Part shown: positions 1-8,008 of the stretch, piece by piece
Layout: each line of letters opens with the position of its first letter
Numbering within the stretch: the first letter of the stretch is position 1
Assembly (NCBI GenBank): GCA_030426765.1
Contig: JAUHXV010000001.1
Span: 62,001 to 126,000, forward strand
DNA length: 64,000 bases
Source: Bacteroidia bacterium
Lineage (GTDB): Bacteria > Bacteroidota > Bacteroidia > Chitinophagales > Saprospiraceae
Direction: 5' to 3'
Position numbers and translations under genes: made by a program
Notes under the pieces: generated by a model
Told to the model about the DNA's origin: nothing
Database searches by the model: none
What the model saw: the letters and a program-made list of their open reading frames with translations, nothing else

Positions 1-305
1 TGATCATCGCCACGATGTCAAATGCCAACATCATCAAGATCATGCTCCCTAAATCCGATACGACCAGTAAGATGGCCAAGCAGCCGCTTACGCTTACCGT
101 AACTGATGACCTCAGGTATTATATCAACTCGAATGAGATTCCGTCTGAACAACTTGAAGCTGCTCTCGCAGATGCTGTCAAGCGCAATGAAGACCCGACA
201 GTCGTGCTGCGTATTTCGAAAGCACTTTCTGTTCAGGATCTCGTTGATGTGATGTCTGTTGCCGCAAAACTGAATTTGAAAATGGTGTTGTCTACTGAAA
301 AGTGA
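1..305 (+). CDS. exbD: ExbD/TolR-family biopolymer transport protein, C-terminal part
   Basis: This is the 3' end of a gene that begins before the window; the frame is open from base 3. The visible residues read as the end of the single membrane anchor (MIIAT), a LPKS motif just outside the membrane, then the small periplasmic alpha/beta domain typical of ExbD/TolR. ExbD works with ExbB and TonB to couple the proton gradient to outer-membrane transport. The protein ends ...VLSTEK with TGA at 303-305, followed by a strong terminator, so it is probably the last gene of its operon. The family call rests on the LLPKS-like region and the ending and is fairly secure; partners lie outside the window. 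Confidence 0.85.
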   Translation, partial: IIATMSNANIIKIMLPKSDTTSKMAKQPLTLTVTDDLRYYINSNEIPSEQLEAALADAVKRNEDPTVVLRISKALSVQDLVDVMSVAAKLNLKMVLSTEK

Positions 306-324
306 CAACACATTTTATGAAATA

Positions 325-358
325 AAAAAGGGGATACAACTAATTGTATCCCCTTTTT
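325..358 (+). terminator. Rho-independent terminator after exbD
   Basis: A perfect 15-bp stem pairs 325-339 with 344-358 around a 4-nt loop. The GC core is GGGGATACAA/TTGTATCCCC, flanked by an A-run on the left and a T-run on the right, so it can act in both directions. It lies 20 bp after the exbD stop. Confidence 0.9.
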
Positions 359-520
359 ATTTGTTGGTTAAAGACAGAATGTGTACAAAATAAATTTTGC
401 ACACATTAGAACCAATATCCAGACACCTTTCTTGTTACTTTTTCCGGTTCTGGACTATTGGTAAATTCACAGTAATCCCTGCACTATTAGCAAGTTCAGG
501 GAAGTTAAAAGGCACAGATT

Positions 521-804
521 TGTTACTTTTTTCCTTGCCATGTAGATGATAATTCTACAGGGACGTGTCCTGAAACCAACCGTGTTGCAGGACACGAAAA
601 AGTAACCAAAAAGTCTATGAATTACTTGTTCTTTTTTTCCGGAAAAAAGAACCAAAAACCTCGTCGCTGTAAAAACTCGCTTTCGCCTCACAACATTTTT
701 TAGGGTTTATTGCTTCCATTTGCATCCGTTTTCACACCCCCTTGTATTTCTGCTTGCGAACAGAAATACAAGCTGTTAAGGGTGCTCAAACAATTTACAG
801 CGAC
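521..804 (+). repeat. Dispersed structured element, copy 1 (composite)
   Basis: Non-coding element in the convergent gap between exbD and the carboxypeptidase gene. The parts in order are: a long hairpin whose foot is GTTACTTTTT (522-531) and AAAAAGTAAC (597-606), with an inner 8-bp stem GTGTCCTG/CAGGACAC (565-572/588-595); a second palindrome, GTTC plus T-run then A-run plus GAAC, at 628-652; then CAAAAACCTC; an 11-nt arm at 663-673; conserved AACTC; a 12-bp hairpin at 741-772 with loop CTTGCGAA; TCAAACAA; and an 11-nt arm at 794-804 that perfectly pairs with 663-673. The strand is given relative to copies 2 and 3, which lie the same way; the transcribed strand is unknown. The 38 nt at 625-662 are identical to copy 3. 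Confidence 0.8.
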
Positions 805-980
805 AGGACTTTTCTGGTAGAAATTGACTTTTCAATCCCATATAAAATAATTTCCCCTTCGGGAAAATGCATCGGTCCCGCTGTGCAGGGGTTTCGCTGA
901 CGGTGATGCATGAGAATCTGAACATCAACACAATTTCTTCTCCTTTTCAAATATGCTGAACAGCGTTGAGTTAAAGACAG

Positions 981-2108
981 TTATAATTCATCCAGGATAT
1001 GCAGTACCGGTTGCAAAACAGAGGCACCTAATTGGCGGGAGCGCTCATCTGACCATCCATATTTTTTATCCGGTAGGTCCGCATTGTCTTTAAACGGCAT
1101 TTCAATGGTCAGCGCAAGACAGCCATACCGATAGGCAAGCTGTGGCGTGCAGATGCGCATATCAGCTTTCCCCGGAGCATCGAGCGGATATTTATAGGTA
1201 TCCTGAAAGTCCGGGCAGACGTCCATCCAATGTTGGATAAATCCTGCTTCTTTTTGCGCAAGCTCCTCTGTGTATCCCGGAATGCCTTCGGAAGCCGCTA
1301 CGAAGTTGTACGGAAGTTCTTCATCTCCATGCACATCCAGTGCCAGGTCAATGCCGGTTTCATCCATTTTATTGCGCACGTAGAAGACTTCGGGGCTGCG
1401 ACGTTTGCTTGGACGTCTCCATTCTCTGTTTAGGTTTGCACCGGAAGCACTGGCGCGGAGATTGCCCGCGATCGAGCCATCGATGTTCATATTTGGAACA
1501 ACGTAGAACACGCATTTTTGAAGCAGGGCTTTTGAAACCGGATCGTCTTCATCGAGCAGGCGGCTTAAAAATCCTTCCATAAACCATTCGGCCATACTCT
1601 CTCCCGGATGCTGGCGGGCGATGACCCATACTTTCTTTTTGTTTCTCCGGGGTTTTCCGACAACGAGCATTTCAATATCTCTTTTTTCGAATGTCTGGCC
1701 GATCACCTCCATGCTGACATGATCCGACATCTGGGCATTATGCACCAGGTCGAGATGGCGCTCATAAGAATAAGGGGCAAAGTAAGCGAAGTACACTGCG
1801 TTATGGGTTGGTTTGAAGTCAACCGATAAAACCCCTCTGCGGAAAGAAGTCGGGACTCTGAACCATTCCTCGCGGTCATAGGATGCACAGATGTTGTAAT
1901 CTTTCCAACCTCCGGGATAGGATGACTTTCCTGCGTTGATGATAGAAATTTTGCAATGACGTCCGGCAGCACCGGTTAGCCTGAAGTGAAACCATTGGAA
2001 AAAGTCTGAATTTGTGTCTTTCCTGATCTTCAGTTTGATGGTGTTTTTCTTCTCATCGATTTGGGCGACTTCGATATTTCCGCTGTCGAAATTTGAGCTG
2101 ATTTTCAT
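981..2108 (-). CDS. M14-family zinc carboxypeptidase, cytosolic carboxypeptidase-like
   Basis: 375 residues without a signal peptide, so probably cytoplasmic. An N-terminal beta-rich domain (about 1-130) is followed by the peptidase domain. The zinc site is readable as H167-P-G-E170 and H260 in LDVHGDEE, with the catalytic-type glutamate E336 in LTIEMPFKD. The substrate-binding N-R pair fits GANLNREW (223-230). This layout matches the M14 subfamily that includes the cytosolic carboxypeptidases that trim C-terminal glutamates; the physiological substrate in bacteria is not known. It is transcribed alone, converging on exbD. The start is the ATG at 2108; I see no better internal start. Confidence 0.85.
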   Translation of the reverse strand: MKISSNFDSGNIEVAQIDEKKNTIKLKIRKDTNSDFFQWFHFRLTGAAGRHCKISIINAGKSSYPGGWKDYNICASYDREEWFRVPTSFRRGVLSVDFKPTHNAVYFAYFAPYSYERHLDLVHNAQMSDHVSMEVIGQTFEKRDIEMLVVGKPRRNKKKVWVIARQHPGESMAEWFMEGFLSRLLDEDDPVSKALLQKCVFYVVPNMNIDGSIAGNLRASASGANLNREWRRPSKRRSPEVFYVRNKMDETGIDLALDVHGDEELPYNFVAASEGIPGYTEELAQKEAGFIQHWMDVCPDFQDTYKYPLDAPGKADMRICTPQLAYRYGCLALTIEMPFKDNADLPDKKYGWSDERSRQLGASVLQPVLHILDEL

Positions 2109-2305
2109 AGTTGCTTGTGTTTAAAGTCAAATATCTGAAATGCCAAGATAAGGGTTTGCGGAAGGTATCCGGCAAAGGGTCGGAAGGGCAGTGGAACCAA
2201 TTCCTATAAAAATCACAAGGAACCATTAGGATTCTGTTAAAAATATAAAACGAGAATTTGATCATGGCAATTCTCCTATCTTTCGGTTCTAAAACATAAA
2301 ACCAT

Positions 2306-2767
2306 ATGAAAAAAGTACTCATTCTTTTTGCCTTTGCCCTGGGCTCTTTTCAGTGGGCATCCGCACAGTCGGCCCAATCAGTTTATTTCGAACTCTTAGG
2401 CCCCGGACTGGCATCGTTCAACTATGATACCCGATTTACCGGTCGCGAAGACGGGATCGGAGGTCGGATTGGAATAGGTGGCTTTTCCGTTGATGGCTCT
2501 GGTGTGATCTTTTTGCCTGTGGGCGTAAACTATCTCCTGGGAAAAGACAGCCGACACTATTTTGAAATTGGTGCGGGGGCGACACCCGTTTTTGCCAACG
2601 ATGATACCGACGGAAACTTTTCCGACACTTTCGGCCACCTGTTGTTTGGGTATCGCCTGCAACCGCTCAACGGAGGTTTTACCTTCAGGGCTTTTATCAA
2701 CCCGATCTTCGGCAATGGATATTTTATACCCTATTACGTAGGCCTCTCTTTCGGGTATAAGTTTTAA
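2306..2767 (+). CDS. Small secreted barrel-like protein of unknown function
   Basis: 153 residues. A clear signal peptide (MKKVLILFAFALGSFQWASA, cleavage near residue 20) is followed by alternating hydrophobic/polar beta strands rich in G and aromatic residues, ending in ...GLSFGYKF with a terminal F as in outer-membrane barrels. I do not recognise a named family; an outer-membrane or periplasmic barrel is the best structural guess. A TATCTTTC sequence close to the Bacteroidota -7 element sits at 2277-2284, 22 bp before the ATG, and a terminator follows the stop, so it is a single-gene unit. It diverges from the carboxypeptidase gene. Confidence 0.65.
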   Translation: MKKVLILFAFALGSFQWASAQSAQSVYFELLGPGLASFNYDTRFTGREDGIGGRIGIGGFSVDGSGVIFLPVGVNYLLGKDSRHYFEIGAGATPVFANDDTDGNFSDTFGHLLFGYRLQPLNGGFTFRAFINPIFGNGYFIPYYVGLSFGYKF

Positions 2768-2787
2768 GAAAAAACACACTACATGAT

Positions 2788-2823
2788 AAGGGAAACATGG
2801 ACCTGCCATGTTTCCCTTTTTTT
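2788..2823 (+). terminator. Rho-independent terminator after the 2306 gene
   Basis: A 13-bp stem (AAGGGAAACATGG, 2788-2800, with 2806-2818) and a 5-nt loop, followed by a T-run. The T-run is only on the right, so it acts on the rightward transcript. Confidence 0.85.
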
Positions 2824-2876
2824 ATAGTTAGTATTAAAATTGTATTTCCGCAAGGGCAATGCAACCCGTTGAAAAA

Positions 2877-4049
2877 CTAGAAATAACTCAACCACCATTT
2901 CTCTTTGTGGCTGGTTTTGTACACACTAAAGCGCTTGCAAAGCGGATACAACAGAAGCACGATGGCGATCCATATCAGGTAGACCCACACAAGAGACAGC
3001 CCGTATCCATCAAGCTCCTCTGACATCGTAATCCAACCATCCAGAATCATAGTCTCCCATCCGAAACCGGTAAGCTCGGCTAGCAACAAAGCGAAAATGT
3101 GAATCACATACAAGTGAAGGATATAATAAAAGAAGGGCACCTTTCCGAACACGCTACAGAAATTGGTCACTTTGTTTTTAAGATTTTCGGTTGTCCCTAA
3201 AAACAAAAACGTACCTCCAATCGTCATGAGGGTGAAGGAAAGCGAAGGGGGATATTTGACAGGATTAAAAAACGAGTATGCGGTCTGAGCAAATGTTTCG
3301 TAGTGTTCCCAAATCATGGAATTGCCATACTGATTGAAATAGCGAAGAATAAGAAATCCTAAAATTCCCAACAGACCGATTCTTGTAAACAACCTTTGGC
3401 GGTGGCCGGCATCAACCGATTTGTCGTAATAGGAGCCGAAATAATATCCGAGGGACATGATCGCAAACCATGGAATCAGCGGATACACCACCCGCAAATA
3501 GTTATGCGGTGTTATGTAAAACCCTCCTTGTTCATGAAGGATTGACCAAAGCACGGAGTCTTCAATCGTGAGGTAGTCTAATGCGTTGTGTCCGACTATC
3601 ACAGCAAGACTCAGCGCAAGAATATATTTCATCGGAAGGTAGATAATACCTGCCAGAATGATCATCGAAAGTCCCAGCACCCAAATCACCTGGAGGCTGA
3701 TGTTAGGAAAGTGGATATTAAACCGCCAGGCGAAGCACACCAGTGTGAATTCGATAAAGATTAACCACAGTCCTCGCTTAACGAGGAAGGATGCCAGTTC
3801 GTTTTTTGATTTTCTGCGTCCAACGAGAAAGGCGGACATGCCGGCGAGAAAGGCAAAGGCCGGCGCGCAGAAGTGAGAGATCCATCGGGTAAAAAACTGA
3901 GCTAAATCTGTCTGCAAAGGATCGGCAGGATCATAGAAAAAGGCGTCGAAATGAAAATAGTCTCGCGTATGATCCAATGCCATGATGATCATGACGAGGC
4001 CTTTGAGAACATCAAGGGATTCGATGCGTTTGGTTTTGGCAGGGTTCAT
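2877..4049 (-). CDS. DUF1624 / heparan-acetyltransferase-like membrane protein
   Basis: 390 residues with about ten hydrophobic segments. The N-terminus carries the family hallmark: RIESLDVLKG, then an early membrane helix with ALDHTRDYFH, and FTRWISHFCAPAFAFLAG near residues 54-71. The conserved histidines in these segments fit the DUF1624 / COG3503 group, related to heparan-alpha-glucosaminide N-acetyltransferase, which moves acyl groups across the membrane onto sugars. The acyl acceptor here cannot be told from sequence. It lies downstream of an FkbM methyltransferase gene on the same strand (60-bp gap), which weakly suggests glycan modification as a shared theme. Confidence 0.75.
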   Translation of the reverse strand: MNPAKTKRIESLDVLKGLVMIIMALDHTRDYFHFDAFFYDPADPLQTDLAQFFTRWISHFCAPAFAFLAGMSAFLVGRRKSKNELASFLVKRGLWLIFIEFTLVCFAWRFNIHFPNISLQVIWVLGLSMIILAGIIYLPMKYILALSLAVIVGHNALDYLTIEDSVLWSILHEQGGFYITPHNYLRVVYPLIPWFAIMSLGYYFGSYYDKSVDAGHRQRLFTRIGLLGILGFLILRYFNQYGNSMIWEHYETFAQTAYSFFNPVKYPPSLSFTLMTIGGTFLFLGTTENLKNKVTNFCSVFGKVPFFYYILHLYVIHIFALLLAELTGFGWETMILDGWITMSEELDGYGLSLVWVYLIWIAIVLLLYPLCKRFSVYKTSHKEKWWLSYF

Positions 4050-4109
4050 AGAGATTGGATTTTAGAAAAGCAGGTATAAAAAATTGGAAAAGAGTTTGTG
4101 GTTACACCT

Positions 4110-5009
4110 TTATTGAATGAAATCGCGGATTAACTCAAGTTTATCCGGGTGAACAAAAAAGCAATTGCGCACCCCATCATCTTTCTGACGTATTATCGTC
4201 TCCACTTTTTTTAAGCCATGGGGTGTGTGATTGTAAAAACAATATTGGTGCGACCGCATGATGGCCTCGAGTTCAGGTTCAATACCATTAAAAAGAGTCT
4301 CGCAAATGATGATGGGTTTCATTTTAGAAAGAACATTTGCCGCATTTTCAAGGATCAGGTTTTCAGTTCCTTCAGTATCCATTTTGATCAGGTCAATTTG
4401 CGTTTCTTTTTTATATTGAACATATTGATCAAGGGTAGTTGTTTTTACGTTCACAGAAACAAAATGACGTCGATCAGTTTTGACTCCTGCATTACTTTCA
4501 CCTGCGAGATTGTGCGTTAAGTATCGGTACTTTTTATTCTGTACTTCCTGAAAGACAATTTCACCTTCTACATGTGATAAGGCAACAGGCTCGACAGCAA
4601 TGTTGTCAAAATGATTTAATTGCACATTTTTTTTGAAGTAAAACAAGGGGCCGGAAGCCGGTTCGAAACCCACGACTTTGATTTCAGGGTTTTCCATAGC
4701 CGCCAACAAGGAATAGTACCCGATGTTGGCCCCTATATCATAAAACACCTGAACTTTTTTGATTAACGGAGTAAATATGTCCGTGTATTCAAAATTTTGA
4801 TATCCTTCCCAGTATAAGAGATGCGCCAGATAGCTGGTCTGATTCGTTTTGATTTTCAATTGCTTTCCTGCGTCATTTTTTAATGTAATTGTACCGGATG
4901 GGGACAGCCGGATTCGAGAAGGTAGTATGGGCTGTAAAAACTTGTTGACAGATCTCAGCAAGGGGTTGACAACAGGACTATAGATCGTTTTATAAATGAG
5001 CTGAAGCAT
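4110..5009 (-). CDS. FkbM family SAM-dependent methyltransferase
   Basis: 299 residues. The SAM-binding motif I is DIGAN at 91-95 (FYDIGANIGYYSLLA), the acidic end of strand 2 is GFEP at 114-117, and the FkbM-specific motif IKMDTEGTE sits at 208-216. FkbM enzymes O-methylate hydroxyls, often on sugars or polyketides. The first ~30 residues are hydrophobic and amphipathic and may sit at the membrane. It is upstream of the DUF1624 gene on the same strand. It is a distant relative of the second FkbM gene at 22926, sharing the motifs but little else, so the two are not a recent duplication. The specific acceptor is unknown. Confidence 0.85.
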   Translation of the reverse strand: MLQLIYKTIYSPVVNPLLRSVNKFLQPILPSRIRLSPSGTITLKNDAGKQLKIKTNQTSYLAHLLYWEGYQNFEYTDIFTPLIKKVQVFYDIGANIGYYSLLAAMENPEIKVVGFEPASGPLFYFKKNVQLNHFDNIAVEPVALSHVEGEIVFQEVQNKKYRYLTHNLAGESNAGVKTDRRHFVSVNVKTTTLDQYVQYKKETQIDLIKMDTEGTENLILENAANVLSKMKPIIICETLFNGIEPELEAIMRSHQYCFYNHTPHGLKKVETIIRQKDDGVRNCFFVHPDKLELIRDFIQ

Positions 5010-5092
5010 ATTTAGTTTTTACACAATAATCGGTATCAAGACCCGATGGAAACACGTTTTAAAATTAAGGATGTGCGTATGTGGAAAGGCGT

Positions 5093-6133
5093 TTAAAACG
5101 ATTGGCTGTGTACGTCACGAATAAATCCAATAAGGCCAGCAAAATACGTCTCAGGATCATCATATTGAGATAGGTGACTTCCATTGGTGGTGATGCTCCT
5201 GCCATTCTGCACTTCTGTGCTCATCCACTGTAGGTATTCCGGATCCATGGTGTCGTATTTTCCACCGATCACGAGTGTGGGGACACGTATCTCTATGAGC
5301 CTGTTGGAGACATCCCAGCCACGCAATGTGGCATTGCCGGTGATGCCAAACTCACTATAGCCCTGCATATAGATATAGATGTCGGGATTGAGGTGATTGA
5401 ACGCGCGCGTGATGGATTCTGGCCACTCGTCAAGTGGTTTGCGCAGGATATGTCTTGTGTAATAGTGTTCAAAAAGTAATTCGCCATATCGCGGATTTTC
5501 AAAGTCACCGGCTTCTTCCATCGCCATAATCTCATTGAAAACGCCATCCGGAAGCTTTGGCCCCAGCACTTCTTTTGCATACGCTTCGTATTTGGGAGCG
5601 CTTGCCATCATATTAGAGATAATGAGCCCTTTGATGTTGTCCTGGTATTTCAGTGCATACTCCATAGCGAGTATACCACCCCATGATTGTCCCAGCAGAT
5701 AAAAATTGGAGCTGTTCATACCGAGTGCTTTGCGCACTTGTTCGACTTCTTCGACAAAGTGTTCGGTCGTCCATAGCGAAGTGTCACCGGACTTGTCGCT
5801 GTAATAAGAGTCCAGCTGATCGTAATACACGTACTCTATACCTTCCTGGGGAAAGTAGCCATCAAAACATTCAAAAAATTCGTGAGTGCCTCCGGGTCCG
5901 CCATGGAGCAGGAGCACTTTGATCGAAGGGTTGTTGCCCACGCGTTTTGTCCAGACATTAAAGGTGCCTTTGGAGGTTTCGATGGGGATCATTTTAATGC
6001 CTCCGGTGGCCTGGTCATCGCGACCGGTGTAGTCAAAATAGGAAGGGGAAAATCCTGAACGTTCTTCGGTATGTTGCTCATTGCAGCTGAACAGCATAAA
6101 AACTGACAGCAAAAGAAAAAGATAGTTCTTCAT
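5093..6133 (-). CDS. Proline iminopeptidase-like alpha/beta-hydrolase lipoprotein (S33)
   Basis: 346 residues from the chosen start. A longer frame runs back to 6205, but the ATG at 6133 begins a textbook lipoprotein signal (MKNYLFLLLSVFMLFSC, lipid cysteine at 17), so I take that start. The catalytic parts are visible: oxyanion HGGPGG at about 77-82, nucleophile S150 in GQSWGG, D294 in GGKYDTMDP and H320 in NGSHLSQYDDP. The HGGPGG plus GQSWGG pair is the signature of S33 prolyl aminopeptidases and tricorn-interacting factor F1. As a lipoprotein it would act in the periplasm or at the outer membrane on proline-starting peptides. It is a single-gene unit. Confidence 0.85.
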   Translation of the reverse strand: MKNYLFLLLSVFMLFSCNEQHTEERSGFSPSYFDYTGRDDQATGGIKMIPIETSKGTFNVWTKRVGNNPSIKVLLLHGGPGGTHEFFECFDGYFPQEGIEYVYYDQLDSYYSDKSGDTSLWTTEHFVEEVEQVRKALGMNSSNFYLLGQSWGGILAMEYALKYQDNIKGLIISNMMASAPKYEAYAKEVLGPKLPDGVFNEIMAMEEAGDFENPRYGELLFEHYYTRHILRKPLDEWPESITRAFNHLNPDIYIYMQGYSEFGITGNATLRGWDVSNRLIEIRVPTLVIGGKYDTMDPEYLQWMSTEVQNGRSITTNGSHLSQYDDPETYFAGLIGFIRDVHSQSF

Positions 6134-6298
6134 GAAAAGTGGAATTCGTTTCAAAATAGCCTGAAACGAATGTACGGAACTGCGGGGAAAGCGAAATGAG
6201 TCCATAGTGTTAGTGCTGCTAACATTTTTGGAGGTGGGTATTGTAAATGTGATTGAAATACCCTATATTTATTTCAAATTTAAAAGGTTAAAAAATGA

Positions 6299-6332
6299 AG
6301 CCTTGCATTTCGATGCAGGGCTTTTTTGTTTT
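6299..6332 (+). terminator. Hairpin with T-run at the island edge
   Basis: A 9-bp stem (AGCCTTGCA, 6299-6307, with 6314-6322) around TTTCGA, followed by a T-rich run. It looks like an intrinsic terminator for rightward transcription, but no rightward gene lies before it; the only neighbour is the leftward peptidase gene starting at 6133. It may insulate the peptidase promoter or be left over from a lost gene. Confidence 0.5.
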
Positions 6333-6404
6333 AATCCGATTATGCGCATCAGCGCGAAATCCAATTTTATTAATTCATGTAATGGGAAAGGCTATAGAAC
6401 CTGT

Positions 6405-6426
6405 GTAGTCCCGTGAGGAATCGAAC
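6405..6426. other. Attachment-site copy (attL-like), 22-bp tRNA-Arg 3' end fragment
   Basis: These 22 bp are identical, in direct orientation, to 10282-10303, which is the T-arm and acceptor 3' end of the intact tRNA-Arg gene. Nothing of the rest of a tRNA is present here. This is the classic footprint of tyrosine-recombinase integration into a tRNA 3' end, with the intact tRNA restored at the other boundary. Two direct copies of AGTTGACG follow at 6479-6486 and 6491-6498. Confidence 0.85.
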
Positions 6427-6613
6427 AAAAGAATATAATGCACTGTAATACAACACAATATAAAAATCTAATAAATATAGTTGACGTATAAGTTGACGAA
6501 ATTGAGCTTTTACTACCCTTTTCGGTTTAATCTGAGCGATTGATTTTGAAAAGCGACTTTCCCGTAACTTGGTATATTAATTCTTCATCTCAAAATAACT
6601 AAAATATATCGGG

Positions 6614-7414
6614 ATGCTTTGGTTTCTTCTCTTTCTCTTATTTGTACTTATTATTTATATGTTTGGTAAAAACCAGACACTATCAAATGAGCACAACCAA
6701 TCCACATTAGTAACATCCAAAGCCACCAGAAAAAGTGTTGCGGAAGACACACTTTATAAGACTAAGGGGATCAGAGAATTTGAAATGAAGGGGATGTTTT
6801 ATCGCAATTTAAGCCATGATGAGTACAGAGAATTTACGGGCTATGCTGAAACAGAGGATAACAAGCACGATAAGTACGCTGTGGCTATTTATGACAGTAA
6901 AAACAAACATCAAGGGTATGTTTCACGAGGTCATAAGCGGCTTGCAGACTCATTAAATGCCTGGCATAATGGAAAGGTCTTATGCTGGGGTCATGTAGGC
7001 TACGACAAATATTCTAATAATTGGTTTGGGTGGGTTTCTATCCCAGTGGGACTTGAAGAAATTAGAATTAAGGAGATAAAAGGAGCTTTTGAATTGCAAG
7101 AAAGGAATGCAGCAATTTTGTCCAACAAGAACCTCTTAGTTCCACAGAGTTTTCAAGTTTTAATAAACCAAGAAAAAATGAAGAGAATAAGCGATAATTT
7201 AGGAAACCCGAGAGGTGTATATCGAGCACTCCCTGCTTTGTTTCTTACTCAACTATCCATGAAGCTTGAAAAGCTAAGAGACTATGATTCGCTTATTCAA
7301 CTTGAGCAATATTTACATTTAAATGAAGATGTTGATGTCCGATATAAAAATGCAATTAACAAAAGAATAAAGAAAGCTAAGGAAAACAAAGGAAGCCAGA
7401 AAGTCAACACATAA
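6614..7414 (+). CDS. HIRAN-domain protein with N-terminal membrane anchor
   Basis: 266 residues. Residues 1-18 form one hydrophobic helix (MLWFLLFLLFVLIIYMFG), so the protein is probably membrane-tethered with the rest in the cytoplasm. Residues about 50-145 match the HIRAN pattern: FTGYAETEDNKHDKYAVAIY followed by HQGYVSRGHKRLADSL. HIRAN domains, known from Rad5/HLTF, bind single-stranded or 3'-end DNA; bacterial stand-alone forms are poorly understood. The C-terminal third (about 160-266) is charged and helical and unrecognised. It is the first gene of the island and is separated by 3 bp from the next gene, so the two are co-transcribed. Membrane anchoring of a HIRAN domain is unusual. Confidence 0.75.
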   Translation: MLWFLLFLLFVLIIYMFGKNQTLSNEHNQSTLVTSKATRKSVAEDTLYKTKGIREFEMKGMFYRNLSHDEYREFTGYAETEDNKHDKYAVAIYDSKNKHQGYVSRGHKRLADSLNAWHNGKVLCWGHVGYDKYSNNWFGWVSIPVGLEEIRIKEIKGAFELQERNAAILSNKNLLVPQSFQVLINQEKMKRISDNLGNPRGVYRALPALFLTQLSMKLEKLRDYDSLIQLEQYLHLNEDVDVRYKNAINKRIKKAKENKGSQKVNT

Positions 7415-7417
7415 AAG

Positions 7418-7831
7418 ATGGAAGAATCAATACTTTATAAGGATAAAGAGATAACAGTTACGACTAAAGAGTTTCGGCATAAAGACAACAAACACTCTAT
7501 GAGTAATGTGACTCGTGCACTTGTTACCTGCTCAAACGAACTCAACAGAATTTCCATTGGCCTCTTGGTTATTGCTGTTTTCTTTTGGTTTGTAGAAGGC
7601 ACAGCGATTGTAAGGGTAGGATTGGTGTGGACTTTGGCCTCCTATTTGTTTTTTGTTCTTTTTCTCATGTGTGAGTTTTTCAATTTCCCAGAATATCCCA
7701 AACCAACGTATTCAATCACTGTGGATACAGACGAAGGGTCTAAAATTTTGTTCTATTCTCAGGACAGAAACTACATAGAAAAAGTTGTCGAAGCAATCAA
7801 TGCAGGGCTTCATCGAGAGAAGTGGAATTGA
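7418..7831 (+). CDS. DUF6232-like membrane protein
   Basis: 137 residues. An N-terminal strand region (ILYKDKEITVTTKEF) is followed by two hydrophobic segments at about 47-62 and 68-86 and a C-terminal soluble part (YSITVDTDEGSKILFYSQD...EAINAGL). The YxDxxIxVT opening and two-helix layout resemble the DUF6232 group, a small family of unknown function; the match is from memory and moderate. It is co-transcribed with the HIRAN protein 3 bp upstream. Two membrane-attached products in one transcript suggest they act at the membrane together, which is inference. Confidence 0.55.
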   Translation: MEESILYKDKEITVTTKEFRHKDNKHSMSNVTRALVTCSNELNRISIGLLVIAVFFWFVEGTAIVRVGLVWTLASYLFFVLFLMCEFFNFPEYPKPTYSITVDTDEGSKILFYSQDRNYIEKVVEAINAGLHREKWN

Positions 7832-8008
7832 CATAGAGATGTTCATTTCTTTTTGGATCAACTTTTTCCCGAATTTGTAAAAATATCCGAGCGCCTATCC
7901 CTGCGGTATACGGGCTTTCGCCCAAAAGGTAAAATACTTAGGAGGTGGGTGTTGATGATCGTTTATTCTTCCCCAACTTTTGAATGAAGGAAAGCAAAAC
8001 TTACTGCC

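Larger units (their letters stand above)
306..980. other. Gene-free gap holding repeat copy 1 and further hairpins
   Basis: 675 bp between convergent genes. Besides the terminator and structured element copy 1, it holds a partial match to the element's first hairpin near 431-446 and a stem-loop at 867-911 (ATGCATC/GATGCAT) preceded by a small TTTCCCC/GGGAAA hairpin at 850-866. No credible coding frame was found. Confidence 0.7.

Noticed and set aside
467-691. Leftward 74-codon open frame in the first gap
   Set aside because: It lies inside structured repeat copy 1. Its coding would be a by-product of the T-run/A-run palindromes, and similar frames arise in such repeats without selection.
6207-6416. 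Rightward 69-codon frame before the island
   Set aside because: It contains the terminator-like hairpin and ends in the tRNA fragment; no start signal and no family features.
6405-6426. Second tRNA gene
   Set aside because: Only the 3' 22 bp of a tRNA are present; no D-arm or anticodon arm upstream, so it is an attachment-site remnant.
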